From: Nocardiopsis sp. TSRI0078 | GTDB lineage: Bacteria; Actinomycetota; Actinomycetes; Streptosporangiales; Streptosporangiaceae | DNA: 64,000 nucleotides | Assembly: GCF_001905145.1 (NCBI RefSeq) | Contig: NZ_LWLB01000011.1 | Coordinates: 1 to 64,000, forward strand | Direction: 5' to 3' | Part shown: one piece after another, positions 25,686-34,181 of the stretch | How the letters are laid out: each line of letters opens with the position of its first letter | Position numbering within the stretch: the stretch's first letter is position 1 | Made by a program: the position numbers and the translations under genes | The notes under the pieces: generated by a model | What the model was told of the DNA's origin: nothing | The model's input: the letters and a program-made list of their open reading frames with translations, nothing else | The model's database searches: none

Positions 25686-27257
25686 GTGGCTCTCACCTCT
25701 CTGCGACGAACAATCTCCGTCTGCGCCGCCCTGGGCCTGCTCCTGGTCCCGGGCTGCCATGCCGTGGAACAGGCCCTACCCTACGCCGAGGCGGTCAGGA
25801 CCTCCCCCGACGACATGGCCGGACTACAGGCACGGACAGTGACGGTGGACACCGACCACAGCGTGGTGAGCTACCGCTATCCGATGCTGGGCGGCGCCCA
25901 CCCGCTGACGGTGGAGACGCGTACCCGCATGGCCCGGCGGCAGACCGCCTTCCTGGAGGAGCTCCCGGACCGGGGCACCCCCGAACTGCACCAGGACGCG
26001 ACCATCCTGGCCGCCTCCCCCCACCTGGTGGGCGCGCGGCTGACCGCGACCACCTCGGCCGGAAGGGACCGGACCTTCGAGGCCTCCACCCTGTGGTACG
26101 ACGCCGAGAGCGGCGAGGTACTGCCGTGGACGTCGCTGTTCCGCGACGAGGAGGCGATCCAGCAGGCCCACCTGGCACTCGCCGAGGTACTGGAGGAGGG
26201 CTACAACCTCCCCCCACAGCAGCTGCCCGGCCTGGTCGGCGAGGTCGCCCGCGGCGAGGGGGCCGAAGACGGCGCGACGGCCAGGGCCGAGAACCCCGAC
26301 AGCAGCGCCCCGCCCTTGGACGGCCCGCCCGGCGAGGAGGGCGGCGAGGACGAGGGCCCGGGCCTGTCCGACCCCGAGCGGGCCCACGAGGCGGCCCAGC
26401 GCTGGGCGGGCTCGCCCCTCCAGGACCTGGCCTTCAGCACCGCGGGCGGCCTGGCCGTGCGGATGGACCCCGCCGACGTGCCCGCGGCGGGCCGGGTCGA
26501 CGAGGTACTGGTGCCCGTGGCACCCGAGGACACCGAGGGACTGCTGTCCGAACTGGGCTATCAGGCCCGGGAGGCGGCACTGTCGGGCAACAACGCCGAC
26601 GACGACCTGCCGCTGGGCGAGGAGCTCAGCGCACAGGGCCACACCCTGGACTGCGCACGGCTCAAGTGCGTGGCGCTGACCTTCGACGACGGCCCCGGCG
26701 AGCACACCGACGCCCTGCTGGACATCCTGGACGAGTACGACGCCCGGGCCACCTTCTACGTCCTGGGGTCGCTGGTGGAGGAGTTCCCCGACCCGATGCG
26801 GCGGATGGCCGAGGAGGGCCACGAACTGGGCAACCACACCTGGAAGCACGACGACCTCGCGCGGATGTCGGGCACCGAGATCCGCAAGGACATCAAGCGC
26901 ACCAACGAGGCCGTGCGCGAACTGACCGGCTCCCTTCCCCGGACCATCCGGCCGCCCTACGGGTCGCTGGACGGGACGGTGCGCCGTTCGGTGGACCAGC
27001 CGTTCGTCCTGTGGGACGTGGACACGCTGGACTGGAAGAACCGCGACAGCGACGCCGTCAGCGGGCACGCACTGGACCACACGGTGCCGGGGAGCGTGGT
27101 GCTCTTCCACGACATCCACGAGACGTCGGTACAGGCCGTCCCGGCGGTGCTGGCCGGACTGCACCGGCAGGGCTACCACTTCGTCACGGTCACCGACATC
27201 TTCGGGGACTCGGGCCTGGAACCGGGCGACGTGTACACCGACGCCCGCCTGCCCTGA
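25686..27257 (+). CDS. Lipoprotein polysaccharide deacetylase (NodB domain)
   Basis: A 523-aa protein with a lipoprotein signal peptide (LGLLLVPGC lipobox, Cys ~24). Residues ~60-290 form a DUF3298/RsiV-like region (STLWYDAESGEVLPWTSLF). The C-terminal NodB domain has all motifs: ALTFDDGPG, GHELGNHTWKH, RPPYGSLD, LWDVDTLDW and VVLFHDIHE. It should remove N-acetyl groups from peptidoglycan or another polymer outside the membrane. GTG 25686 has a TATGGT box six bases upstream, suggesting a leaderless mRNA. A long acidic insert lies between the two domains. Confidence 0.88.
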   Translation: MALTSLRRTISVCAALGLLLVPGCHAVEQALPYAEAVRTSPDDMAGLQARTVTVDTDHSVVSYRYPMLGGAHPLTVETRTRMARRQTAFLEELPDRGTPELHQDATILAASPHLVGARLTATTSAGRDRTFEASTLWYDAESGEVLPWTSLFRDEEAIQQAHLALAEVLEEGYNLPPQQLPGLVGEVARGEGAEDGATARAENPDSSAPPLDGPPGEEGGEDEGPGLSDPERAHEAAQRWAGSPLQDLAFSTAGGLAVRMDPADVPAAGRVDEVLVPVAPEDTEGLLSELGYQAREAALSGNNADDDLPLGEELSAQGHTLDCARLKCVALTFDDGPGEHTDALLDILDEYDARATFYVLGSLVEEFPDPMRRMAEEGHELGNHTWKHDDLARMSGTEIRKDIKRTNEAVRELTGSLPRTIRPPYGSLDGTVRRSVDQPFVLWDVDTLDWKNRDSDAVSGHALDHTVPGSVVLFHDIHETSVQAVPAVLAGLHRQGYHFVTVTDIFGDSGLEPGDVYTDARLP

Positions 27258-27288
27258 CACCACCGCCCCGCCCCGGCGGCGCGCGCAA

Positions 27289-27324
27289 GCGGCCCCCGGC
27301 CCCGTCCGCGGAGCCGGGGGCCGC
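27289..27324 (+). terminator. Terminator of deacetylase gene
   Basis: A 12-bp stem (GCGGCCCCCGGC/GCCGGGGGCCGC) with a 12-base loop, 31 bases after the stop codon. Confidence 0.7.
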
Positions 27325-27533
27325 GCCGTGGGCGGGGCAGCCCCCGGCGGGGGCACGGGGAAATCCGCCACCCGAAATCGGGAACACGTAAGAAGAATCG
27401 GCACCTCCCGTGAAGGCAATGGGATAGGTTGCGCTCTCGAGGCCGGAAAACCTCTTTCACAAACCATTACAAATGGGAAGAATCCCCTTTTCCTATTTTT
27501 GTCCCAACCCATTCCCGCACGGAGGAACAAGAA
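27325..27533 (+). promoter_or_regulatory. AT-rich upstream region of ctaD
   Basis: From about 27360 the sequence becomes unusually A/T-rich (for example around 27460-27510), then a strong GGAGGAA lies six bases before the GTG of ctaD. It must carry the ctaD promoter and a long leader. No specific operator was recognised. Confidence 0.45.
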
Positions 27534-29207
27534 GTGGCACCAGCGAAGACCGAGGCCGAGGAAGAGCAGGGAACAACACCCAGGGGAACCTTCGTCAACT
27601 GGCTGACCTCGACCGATCACAAGATCATCGGATACATGTACATCATCACCGCCTTCGCCTTCTTCCTCCTCGGCGGGGTCATGGCGGTACTCATCCGCGC
27701 CGAACTGCTCCTCCCGGGCATGCAGGTCATGTCCAACGAGCAGTACAACCAGCTGTTCACCATGCACGGCACGATCATGCTGCTGATGTTCGCGACCCCG
27801 CTGTTCATCGGATTCGGCAACGTGATCATGCCGCTGCAGATCGGCGCGCCCGACGTGGCGTTCCCGAGGATGAACCTGTTCAGCTACTACCTGTTCCTGT
27901 TCGGCAGCCTCATCGCCATCAGCGGGTTCCTCACCCCCGGCGGCGCCGCCGACTTCGGCTGGTTCGCCTACACGCCGCTCTCGGGACCGGTCCGCTCACC
28001 GGGGCTGGGCGGCGACCTGTGGGCCCTGGGCCTGGTCGTCTCCGGTCTGGGCACGATCCTGGGCGCGGTCAACTTCATCACCACCGGCCTGTGCATGCGC
28101 GCGCCGGGCATGACGATGTTCCGCATGCCGGTCTTCACCTGGAACATCCTCCTCACCAGTGTCCTGGTGCTCATCGCGTTCCCGGTCCTGACCGCGGCCC
28201 TGGTGGCCCTGGCCGCCGACCGCATCGTCGGCGCACAGGTCTACCACCCCGAGCACGGCGGGACGATCCTGTGGCAGCACCTGTTCTGGTTCTTCGGCCA
28301 CCCCGAGGTGTACATCATCGCGCTGCCGTTCTTCGGCATCGTCACCGAGGTCATCCCGGTCTTCTCGCGCAAGCCGATCTTCGGCTACAAGAGCCTGGTG
28401 GCGGCGACGATCGCCATCACCGGCCTGTCGGTGACGGTGTGGGCCCACCACATGTTCCCCACCGGCGCGGTGCTGCTGCCGTTCTTCTCGTTCATGAGCT
28501 TCCTCATCGCGGTGCCCACCGGCGTGAAGTTCTTCAACTGGATCGGCACGATGTGGCGGGGCCAGATCACCTTCGAGACGCCGATGCTGTTCGTCATCGG
28601 CTTCCTGGTGACCTTCCTCTTCGGCGGTCTGACGGGTGTGCTGCTGGCCTCGCCGCCCATCGACTTCCACGTCACCGACTCCTACTTCGTGGTGGCCCAC
28701 TTCCACTACGTGGTGTTCGGCACGGTGGTGTTCGCGATGTTCGCGGGCTTCTACTACTGGTGGCCCAAGTTCACCGGCACCATGCTCAACGAGGGACTGG
28801 GCAAGTTCCACTTCTGGCTTTTGTTCCTGGGCTTCCACGGCACGTTCCTGGTCCAGCACTGGCTGGGCGCCGCGGGCTTCCCGCGCCGCTACGCCGACTA
28901 CCTGGTCTTCGACGGCTTCACCGAGCTGAACCAGATCTCCTCGGTCTCCTCCTTCGTCCTGGCCGCCTCCACCCTCATCTTCTTCTGGAACGTCTACATC
29001 ACCGCGAAGAAGGCCCCACAGGTCGGGGTGGACGACCCGTGGGGATACGGCAACTCCCTGGAGTGGGCGACCTCCTGCCCGCCGCCGCGGCACAACTTCA
29101 CGTCGCTGCCGCGGATCCGCTCCGAGCGCCCCGTGTTCGACCTGAACCACCCGTACGCGGCGGCCACACCCGCGAGCAGCGGACGCGACAGCTCCCCTGA
29201 GCACTGA
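27534..29207 (+). CDS. ctaD: Cytochrome c oxidase subunit I (aa3 type)
   Basis: A 557-aa protein with twelve membrane helices. Haem and copper ligands are visible: [11 protein letters not shown] (low-spin haem a His), [10 protein letters not shown] (CuB His and the cross-linked Tyr), HHMFPTG (two CuB His), and [10 protein letters not shown] (haem a3 and haem a His). It reduces oxygen to water and pumps protons at the membrane. The N-terminus is cytoplasmic with [12 protein letters not shown]. The other subunit genes are not beside it, as is common for actinobacterial ctaD. A hairpin follows at once. Confidence 0.96.
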   Translation: MAPAKTEAEEEQGTTPRGTFVNWLTSTDHKIIGYMYIITAFAFFLLGGVMAVLIRAELLLPGMQVMSNEQYNQLFTMHGTIMLLMFATPLFIGFGNVIMPLQIGAPDVAFPRMNLFSYYLFLFGSLIAISGFLTPGGAADFGWFAYTPLSGPVRSPGLGGDLWALGLVVSGLGTILGAVNFITTGLCMRAPGMTMFRMPVFTWNILLTSVLVLIAFPVLTAALVALAADRIVGAQVYHPEHGGTILWQHLFWFFGHPEVYIIALPFFGIVTEVIPVFSRKPIFGYKSLVAATIAITGLSVTVWAHHMFPTGAVLLPFFSFMSFLIAVPTGVKFFNWIGTMWRGQITFETPMLFVIGFLVTFLFGGLTGVLLASPPIDFHVTDSYFVVAHFHYVVFGTVVFAMFAGFYYWWPKFTGTMLNEGLGKFHFWLLFLGFHGTFLVQHWLGAAGFPRRYADYLVFDGFTELNQISSVSSFVLAASTLIFFWNVYITAKKAPQVGVDDPWGYGNSLEWATSCPPPRHNFTSLPRIRSERPVFDLNHPYAAATPASSGRDSSPEH

Positions 29208-29211
29208 CCCG

Positions 29212-29241
29212 GCGGCGGGGCGGCGCCTCCCGCCCCGCCGC
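29212..29241. terminator. Hairpin between convergent ctaD and ALDH
   Basis: An 11-bp perfect stem (GCGGCGGGGCG/CGCCCCGCCGC) with an 8-base loop fills the gap between the two stop codons and probably ends both transcripts. Confidence 0.7.
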
Positions 29242-30684
29242 TCACAGGAGCCTGCGCAGCAGCTTCTCCTTCAGGTCGGTGATCGGCGCGTAGGCGACCT
29301 TCATCGTGTCCATGAACAGCGACTTGTCGAGCACCGACTTGGTGTGCGAGAAGGTGTCGACCGAGGCGACGGAGTGGTAGGCGCCCATACCGCTGTCCCC
29401 CACACCGCCGAAGGGCAGCTCGGGAACGGCCAGGTGGGCGATGGGCAGGCCGAAGGCCAGGCCGCCCGAGGAGGTCTCGGTGGCCAGCCGGCGCTTGGTC
29501 TCCTCCGAGTTCGTGAAGCCGTACAGCGCCAGCGGCTTGTCGCGCTCGTTGACGAAGGCGATGGCCGCGTCCAGGTCGGGGACCTCCACGATCGGCAGGA
29601 CCGGCCCGAAGATCTCCTCCGCCATCACCGGGGACGCCGGGTCCACCCCGCCCAGGACGGTGGGGGCTATGTAGAGCTCCTCGCGGTCGTGCTGTCCCCC
29701 GGCGACCACGGTGCCGCTCTCCAGCAGCGCGACGAGCCGCGCGAAGTGGCGCTCGTTGACGATGCGCCCGTAGTCGGCGCTCCGGGCCGGGTCCTCCCCG
29801 AACATCTCGGTGATGGCCGCGGCCAGCTCCCGCTGCAGGGCCTCGGCGGTACCGCCGACGGCGAGCACGTAGTCGGGGGCCACACAGGTCTGCCCGGCGT
29901 TGGTGAACTTGCCCCAGGCCAGACGGCGCGCGGTGGTGGTCAGGTCCACGCCGGGCTCGACGATGGCCGGGCTCTTGCCGCCCAGCTCCAGGGTGACGGG
30001 GGTCAGGTGCTTGACCGCGGCGGCCATGACGATACGGGCCACTGCGCCGTTGCCGGTGTAGAAGATGTGGTCGAAGCGCTCCTCCAGCAGGGCGGTGCTC
30101 TCGGGGACACCGCCCTCCACGACCGCGACCGCCTCGGTGTCCAGGTAGCGCGGCACCAGCTCGGCCAGGGCCGCGGAGGTGGCGGGGGCGAGCTCGCTGG
30201 GCTTGACCAGGGCGGCGTTGCCCGCCGCGATGGCGCCGACCAGGGGCGCCAGGGACAGGTTCACCGGGTAGTTCCACGGCGAGACGATCAGCACGGTGCC
30301 CAGCGGCTCACGCACACGGCGCGCCTTGGCCGGGGCCAGGGCCAGGGGCACCGACACCCGCTGGGGGCGCAGCCAGGAGGCCAGGTGCCTGAGGGTGTGG
30401 TCGATCTCGTTGACCACGAAGCCGATCTCGGTGGTGTGCGCCTCCACCGGGCTCTTGCCCAGATCGGCCTTGAGGGCCCGCTCCAGGGCCGGGCACTCCT
30501 CGACGAGCAGTCGGCGCAGGGCGCGCAGCTGGGCACGGCGCCAGGCGATCGGCTTGGTGCGGCCGGAGGCGAACGCGGCACGCAGGCGGGCGACGGTCGG
30601 GGGGATCTCGGTGGTCAGGGTCAGCGGCTCACCGGGCCCGGGGGCGGCGTTCTCGACGTCCTGGGCGCTTGAGGTGTTCGTCAT
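29242..30684 (-). CDS. ALDH3-type aldehyde dehydrogenase
   Basis: A 480-aa enzyme of the class 3 (fatty/aromatic aldehyde) group: SPWNYPVNLSLAPLVGAIAA, catalytic Glu in LELGGKSPAIV, catalytic Cys in NAGQTCVAPDYV, and the C-terminal GDSGMGAYHS. It oxidises medium or long aldehydes with NAD(P). It is divergent from a TetR regulator, with an inverted repeat between the two start sites, so induction by an aldehyde or related compound through that regulator is likely. Confidence 0.9.
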   Translation of the reverse strand: MTNTSSAQDVENAAPGPGEPLTLTTEIPPTVARLRAAFASGRTKPIAWRRAQLRALRRLLVEECPALERALKADLGKSPVEAHTTEIGFVVNEIDHTLRHLASWLRPQRVSVPLALAPAKARRVREPLGTVLIVSPWNYPVNLSLAPLVGAIAAGNAALVKPSELAPATSAALAELVPRYLDTEAVAVVEGGVPESTALLEERFDHIFYTGNGAVARIVMAAAVKHLTPVTLELGGKSPAIVEPGVDLTTTARRLAWGKFTNAGQTCVAPDYVLAVGGTAEALQRELAAAITEMFGEDPARSADYGRIVNERHFARLVALLESGTVVAGGQHDREELYIAPTVLGGVDPASPVMAEEIFGPVLPIVEVPDLDAAIAFVNERDKPLALYGFTNSEETKRRLATETSSGGLAFGLPIAHLAVPELPFGGVGDSGMGAYHSVASVDTFSHTKSVLDKSLFMDTMKVAYAPITDLKEKLLRRLL

Positions 30685-30698
30685 GGAGTGATGTTAAA

Positions 30699-30716
30699 CG
30701 AAACACTTTCGTTTCG
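30699..30716. promoter_or_regulatory. Inverted repeat, candidate TetR operator
   Basis: CGAAAC-ACTTTC-GTTTCG: a perfect 6-bp inverted repeat with a 6-base spacer, in an A/T-rich patch 15 bases from the ALDH start codon and 29 bases before the TetR start. Confidence 0.6.
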
Positions 30717-30744
30717 AAAGAGGGTCTGGCATAGGATCCCGAAC

Positions 30745-31371
30745 ATGACCACGGACCATCTGCCGGACGCGCCGCACGCCCCCCACCGGGGGAGGCCACG
30801 CGACGCCAGCCGGGACCGCGCGCTGATGGACGCCACCCTCGCCGAACTCCAACTGCACGGCTACAGCGGCCTGACCACGGCCGCCGTCGCCAGACGGGCC
30901 GGTGTCTCCACCGCCACGCTCTACCGGCGCTGGCGCTCCAAGGAGGACCTGGTCCTGGGAGCCTCCCATGCCTGGGCCGAGGAACTGGGCCCCGACCACG
31001 ACACCGGAAGCCTGCCCTCGGACCTGGCCGCCCTCCTGCACGACAAGGCCGCCGCCCTGGACGGCCCCTCCGGGCGCCTGCTGCGCGCCGTCCTGGGCGA
31101 GGCGGCACACAACCAGGCACTCGCCGACGTGCTCATGGAACAGTTCGTCCTACCGCTCCAGACCCGTGTCGAGGCGGTCCTGAACCGGGCCGCCGACCGG
31201 GGCGAGATCCCACCGGGGCAGGACCCGCTGGTGGTGGGCGAGATGGTGATCGGCCCGATGGTCAGCCACACCTTCCTCATCCCGCACACACCCGGCTCCC
31301 GCCCCGGCACGGAGATGGCCGAACGGCTGCTGCCCTACCTGCTGCGCGCCCTGGGCGCACGTACCGCCTAG
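30745..31371 (+). CDS. TetR-family regulator
   Basis: A 208-aa protein. The N-terminal helix-turn-helix is TTAAVARRAGVSTATLYRRW, followed by an all-helical ligand-binding domain. ATG 30745 has a TAGGAT box seven bases upstream (leaderless). The candidate operator lies just upstream of this box, so the protein probably represses itself and the divergent aldehyde dehydrogenase gene. Confidence 0.9.
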   Translation: MTTDHLPDAPHAPHRGRPRDASRDRALMDATLAELQLHGYSGLTTAAVARRAGVSTATLYRRWRSKEDLVLGASHAWAEELGPDHDTGSLPSDLAALLHDKAAALDGPSGRLLRAVLGEAAHNQALADVLMEQFVLPLQTRVEAVLNRAADRGEIPPGQDPLVVGEMVIGPMVSHTFLIPHTPGSRPGTEMAERLLPYLLRALGARTA

Positions 31372-31386
31372 ACCCGGACACGAGAA

Positions 31387-31417
31387 GGCCCCGTCCACCG
31401 GACCGGCGGGCGGGGCC
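31387..31417 (+). terminator. Terminator of TetR gene
   Basis: A 7-bp stem GGCCCCG/CGGGGCC with a GC-rich loop that can pair further; 15 bases after the stop. Confidence 0.55.
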
Positions 31418-32091
31418 CCGCGGACGAACCATTCCGTCACCGCAGGACAGAACGCGTCCGGTCCGCTTCGGACACACCGGCAACGTCCGCCCATGCGCTG
31501 GAGGACCGGCCGCCCGAAGGCGTCGCGAGGACTCCTGGGTGAACCTGGACCGAGCCGTGATGCACGGTTCGGAGGTCGTTTCGAGCTGTATCGATTGACT
31601 TTTGACTATTGAGAACCATCACCTTTACGCCATAGATCTTTAGGTGATCGGTGTGGTCGGGCGGCCTTCGGCGGATGCCGACGACGACCCACCTGCCGCA
31701 CGGAGCGCGAAGCCCGCGCTCCCCGTGCGGACCCCGGCTGTGGCCGCTCCGCCAGTCATCTGGGAGTCAGGACGTACTCGCCGAGAGCTCGCTCGGAAGC
31801 GGCCCCGCCAGTTCCCCGATGCCCGGCCCCCTCCCCCACCGGGCTCGGGTAACCGGAGCGCGGTCGGTGCAGGGGCTCGTTCGGCGCCGACCGGCAGGGA
31901 TTCCCGCGCTCCCGGACAGTGGTACTTCGCCCCAGGGGGCGGGGGAGCGCCGCTGTGAGCTCTACCAAGTGCCTGGCCGGGGACGTGCGGAAGGCTCCAC
32001 CCCCCTGGGGCGGACCACTGGCTTTTCCCAGGGCGGACCCGGCCGCGCCCGCCTGCGGCGGATCGCGGCCGGGCCGGGGAGCGCACTCCGG
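31418..32091. other. Noncoding region between convergent genes
   Basis: A 670-base stretch without a supportable gene; the open frames here are low-complexity Pro/Arg/Gly. A patch at 31575-31645 is A/T-rich and holds the second copy of the 24-base motif found at 6524. Its size is unusual for a gap between two convergent genes. Confidence 0.5.
31620..31643 (+). repeat. Dispersed 24-base motif, copy 2
   Basis: 21 of 24 positions match 6524-6547. Here the motif lies inside an inverted repeat with arms ATCACCT and AGGTGAT (31618-31648). Confidence 0.5.
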
Positions 32092-33306
32092 CTACCGGGC
32101 CGGGAGGATCCTGCCGGTGACCTCGCCGAAGTCGACCCTGGTCCCGTCCGGCCCCGGGGCGGTGGCGGTGATCGTCACCTCGTCGCCGTCCTCCAGGAAG
32201 GCGCGCTCGGTGCCGTCGGGCAGGCGCAGCGGCTCCTTGCCGCTCCAGGTCAGCTCCAGCAGGCAGCCGCGCTGACCGGGCTCGGGGCCGCTGACCGTAC
32301 CGGAGGCGTACACGTCCCCGGTGCGCAGGGACGCCCCGTTGACCGTCATGTGCGCGAGCTGCTGGGCCGCGGTCCAGTACATCTGGGCGAAGGGCGGGTT
32401 CGACACCACGTGCCCGTTCAGCCTGACCTCAAGGCGCAGGTCCAGCCCCCAGGGCCGGGACCCCTGGAGGTAGGGCATCGGCTCGGGGTCCTGGGCGGGC
32501 TGCTCCACCCGGGCGGCCTCCAGGGCGGAGACCGGCACGATCCACGGCGACACGGACGTGGCGAAGGACTTGCCCAGGAACGGGCCGAGCGGCACGTACT
32601 CCCAGGCCTGCAGGTCGCGGGAGGACCAGTCGTTGAGCAGGAACACCCCGAAGACGTGGTCGGCGAAGTCGTCCACCTCCACGCGCTCGCCCATCGCGCT
32701 GGGCGTCCCGACGACGAAACCGACCTCGGCCTCGATGTCCAGGCGGACCGAGGGCCCGAAGACCGGCGCGGGCTCCGTGGGCGGCTTGCGCTGGCCGGTG
32801 GGGCGCACGATGTCGGTGCCCGAGACCACGACGGTGCCCGAGCGGCCGTGGTAGCCGATGGGCAGGTGCTTCCAGTTCGGGGTGAGGGGCTCCTGCTCGG
32901 GGCGGAAGATGCGGCCCACGTTGGTGGCGTGGTGCTCCGAGGCGTAGAAGTCCACGTAGTCGGCCACGGTGAAGGGCAGGTGCAGCCGGACCGTGGAGCG
33001 GTCCACCAGGTGGGGGCGCACCGCGGTTTCGTGGGCCGGGTCGGTCAGCCACGAGGTCAGGGCCGCGCGGACCTCGTCCCACACCGGGCGCCCGGCGGCC
33101 AGGAGGCCGTCCAGGTTCGGGCCGGAGACGGTCTCGGCGAAGGGCGCGTCCAGGGCGCGGGCCGCGGCGCCCAGGTCCAGGACGTACTCGCCCACGGCCA
33201 CACCCGTGCGCGGGGCGGGGTCGGCGTCGGTGCCGAACACCCCGTAGGGCAGGGTGGCCAGGCCGAACTGCGCGTCCGGTGCGAGGTCGAGCCAGCTGTC
33301 GGGCAT
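32092..33306 (-). CDS. fahA: Fumarylacetoacetase
   Basis: A 404-aa protein of the FAH family with the N-terminal SH3-like domain and the catalytic domain: DFYASEHHATNVGRIFR, GYHGRSGTVVVSGT, LDIEAEVGFVVG and LLNDWSSRDLQAWEYVPLG (metal and catalytic residues). It cleaves fumarylacetoacetate to fumarate and acetoacetate, the last step of homogentisate breakdown. It is the last gene of a leftward operon with homogentisate dioxygenase, 26 bases after the unknown 282-aa protein gene. Confidence 0.93.
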   Translation of the reverse strand: MPDSWLDLAPDAQFGLATLPYGVFGTDADPAPRTGVAVGEYVLDLGAAARALDAPFAETVSGPNLDGLLAAGRPVWDEVRAALTSWLTDPAHETAVRPHLVDRSTVRLHLPFTVADYVDFYASEHHATNVGRIFRPEQEPLTPNWKHLPIGYHGRSGTVVVSGTDIVRPTGQRKPPTEPAPVFGPSVRLDIEAEVGFVVGTPSAMGERVEVDDFADHVFGVFLLNDWSSRDLQAWEYVPLGPFLGKSFATSVSPWIVPVSALEAARVEQPAQDPEPMPYLQGSRPWGLDLRLEVRLNGHVVSNPPFAQMYWTAAQQLAHMTVNGASLRTGDVYASGTVSGPEPGQRGCLLELTWSGKEPLRLPDGTERAFLEDGDEVTITATAPGPDGTRVDFGEVTGRILPAR

Positions 33307-33332
33307 GGCGTTCGCTTTCTGAGAGTGGGCGG

Positions 33333-34181
33333 TCAGCGGGTACGGGATGCGGGCAGCGCCCCCAGGACGACGAGGTCCTCCAGGGGGTCGGTGACGCTGC
33401 ACGTGCCGAAGGAGCGGAAGCTGCGGCGCACCCGCTCGGCCTCGGCTTCGGTGAGCTTGGCGGCGAGCGCGGCCAGTCGGGAGCCGTCGCGGTCGGCCAG
33501 GACGTGGGCGGCCTCCCGCTCGGCGGCACCGTCGAGCAGGGCGGCGGTGGCCAGCAGCACGTTGAGGAACCCGTGCTGCTCGAAGCCCTCGGCGGTGGTG
33601 TGGCGCACGGCGTGGTGCAGGCCGGCCGTGCACTTGAAGGGCAGCTCCAGATCCACCGCCGCGTGCAGGAACGCGGCCAGCTCCTCCTCGTCGGGGTGGG
33701 CCTCGTGGGTGAGCCCGCCGGTGCGGAACTTGGCGCTGTGGCCGGTGCCCGCCAGCGCCTCCAGGTCCGCGCGCACCCGGCCCCGGCGGGAGACCTCCAC
33801 GAACCCCTCCGCCCCCTCGGGCAGGTGGGCGCGGAGCCGCTCAGCCACGGCGGCGGCCGCGCCGGGCTCCGCGGCGGCCTCCACCCCGGCCAGCCGCAGC
33901 GCCGGATCGGCCAGGACGGACTCCACGGCGGGCGCCACACCGTCCGCGCCGCCGGGGACGGTGACCGCGACGGCGAGCGGTTCGGGCGCGCCCTCCTCCC
34001 GGGCCAGGACGGCGCGCAGCTCACCCACGCGGGCGTCGGAGACCAGGAACGGTCCGACGTACTCGGCGCGCGGGCCCGCCCGGTGGGCGCGGTGGGCGGG
34101 CAGCGCCCCGCCCATGGGCGCGTTGCCGGGCGGGAAGAGCGCCGCGTCGTCGAAGAGCCCGCGGTACAGTGCCGCGCTCAC
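33333..34181 (-). CDS. Unknown protein of homogentisate cluster
   Basis: A 282-aa soluble protein beginning SAALYRGLFDDAALFPPGNA. It is rich in Ala, Glu and Arg. Notable conserved-looking segments are HSAKFRTGGLTHEAHPDEEE and ELPFKCTAGLHHAVRHTTAE, which together supply several His, a Lys and one Cys that could form an active site. I do not recognise a named family. GTG 34181 overlaps the stop of hmgA (GTGA), so it is coupled to it, and GGAGGGAG precedes it. The pathway needs a maleylacetoacetate isomerase and no known one is present, so this protein is a candidate. That is inference only. Confidence 0.75.
   Translation of the reverse strand: MSAALYRGLFDDAALFPPGNAPMGGALPAHRAHRAGPRAEYVGPFLVSDARVGELRAVLAREEGAPEPLAVAVTVPGGADGVAPAVESVLADPALRLAGVEAAAEPGAAAAVAERLRAHLPEGAEGFVEVSRRGRVRADLEALAGTGHSAKFRTGGLTHEAHPDEEELAAFLHAAVDLELPFKCTAGLHHAVRHTTAEGFEQHGFLNVLLATAALLDGAAEREAAHVLADRDGSRLAALAAKLTEAEAERVRRSFRSFGTCSVTDPLEDLVVLGALPASRTR

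Noticed and set aside
22420-30684. The two aldehyde dehydrogenases as a recent duplication
   Set aside because: They belong to different subfamilies (ALDH7-like and ALDH3-like) and share only general ALDH motifs.
31640-32086. Possible small gene in the 670-base gap
   Set aside because: The translation is Pro/Arg/Gly-rich in all frames, with no Shine-Dalgarno and no domain; codon use does not resemble neighbouring genes.
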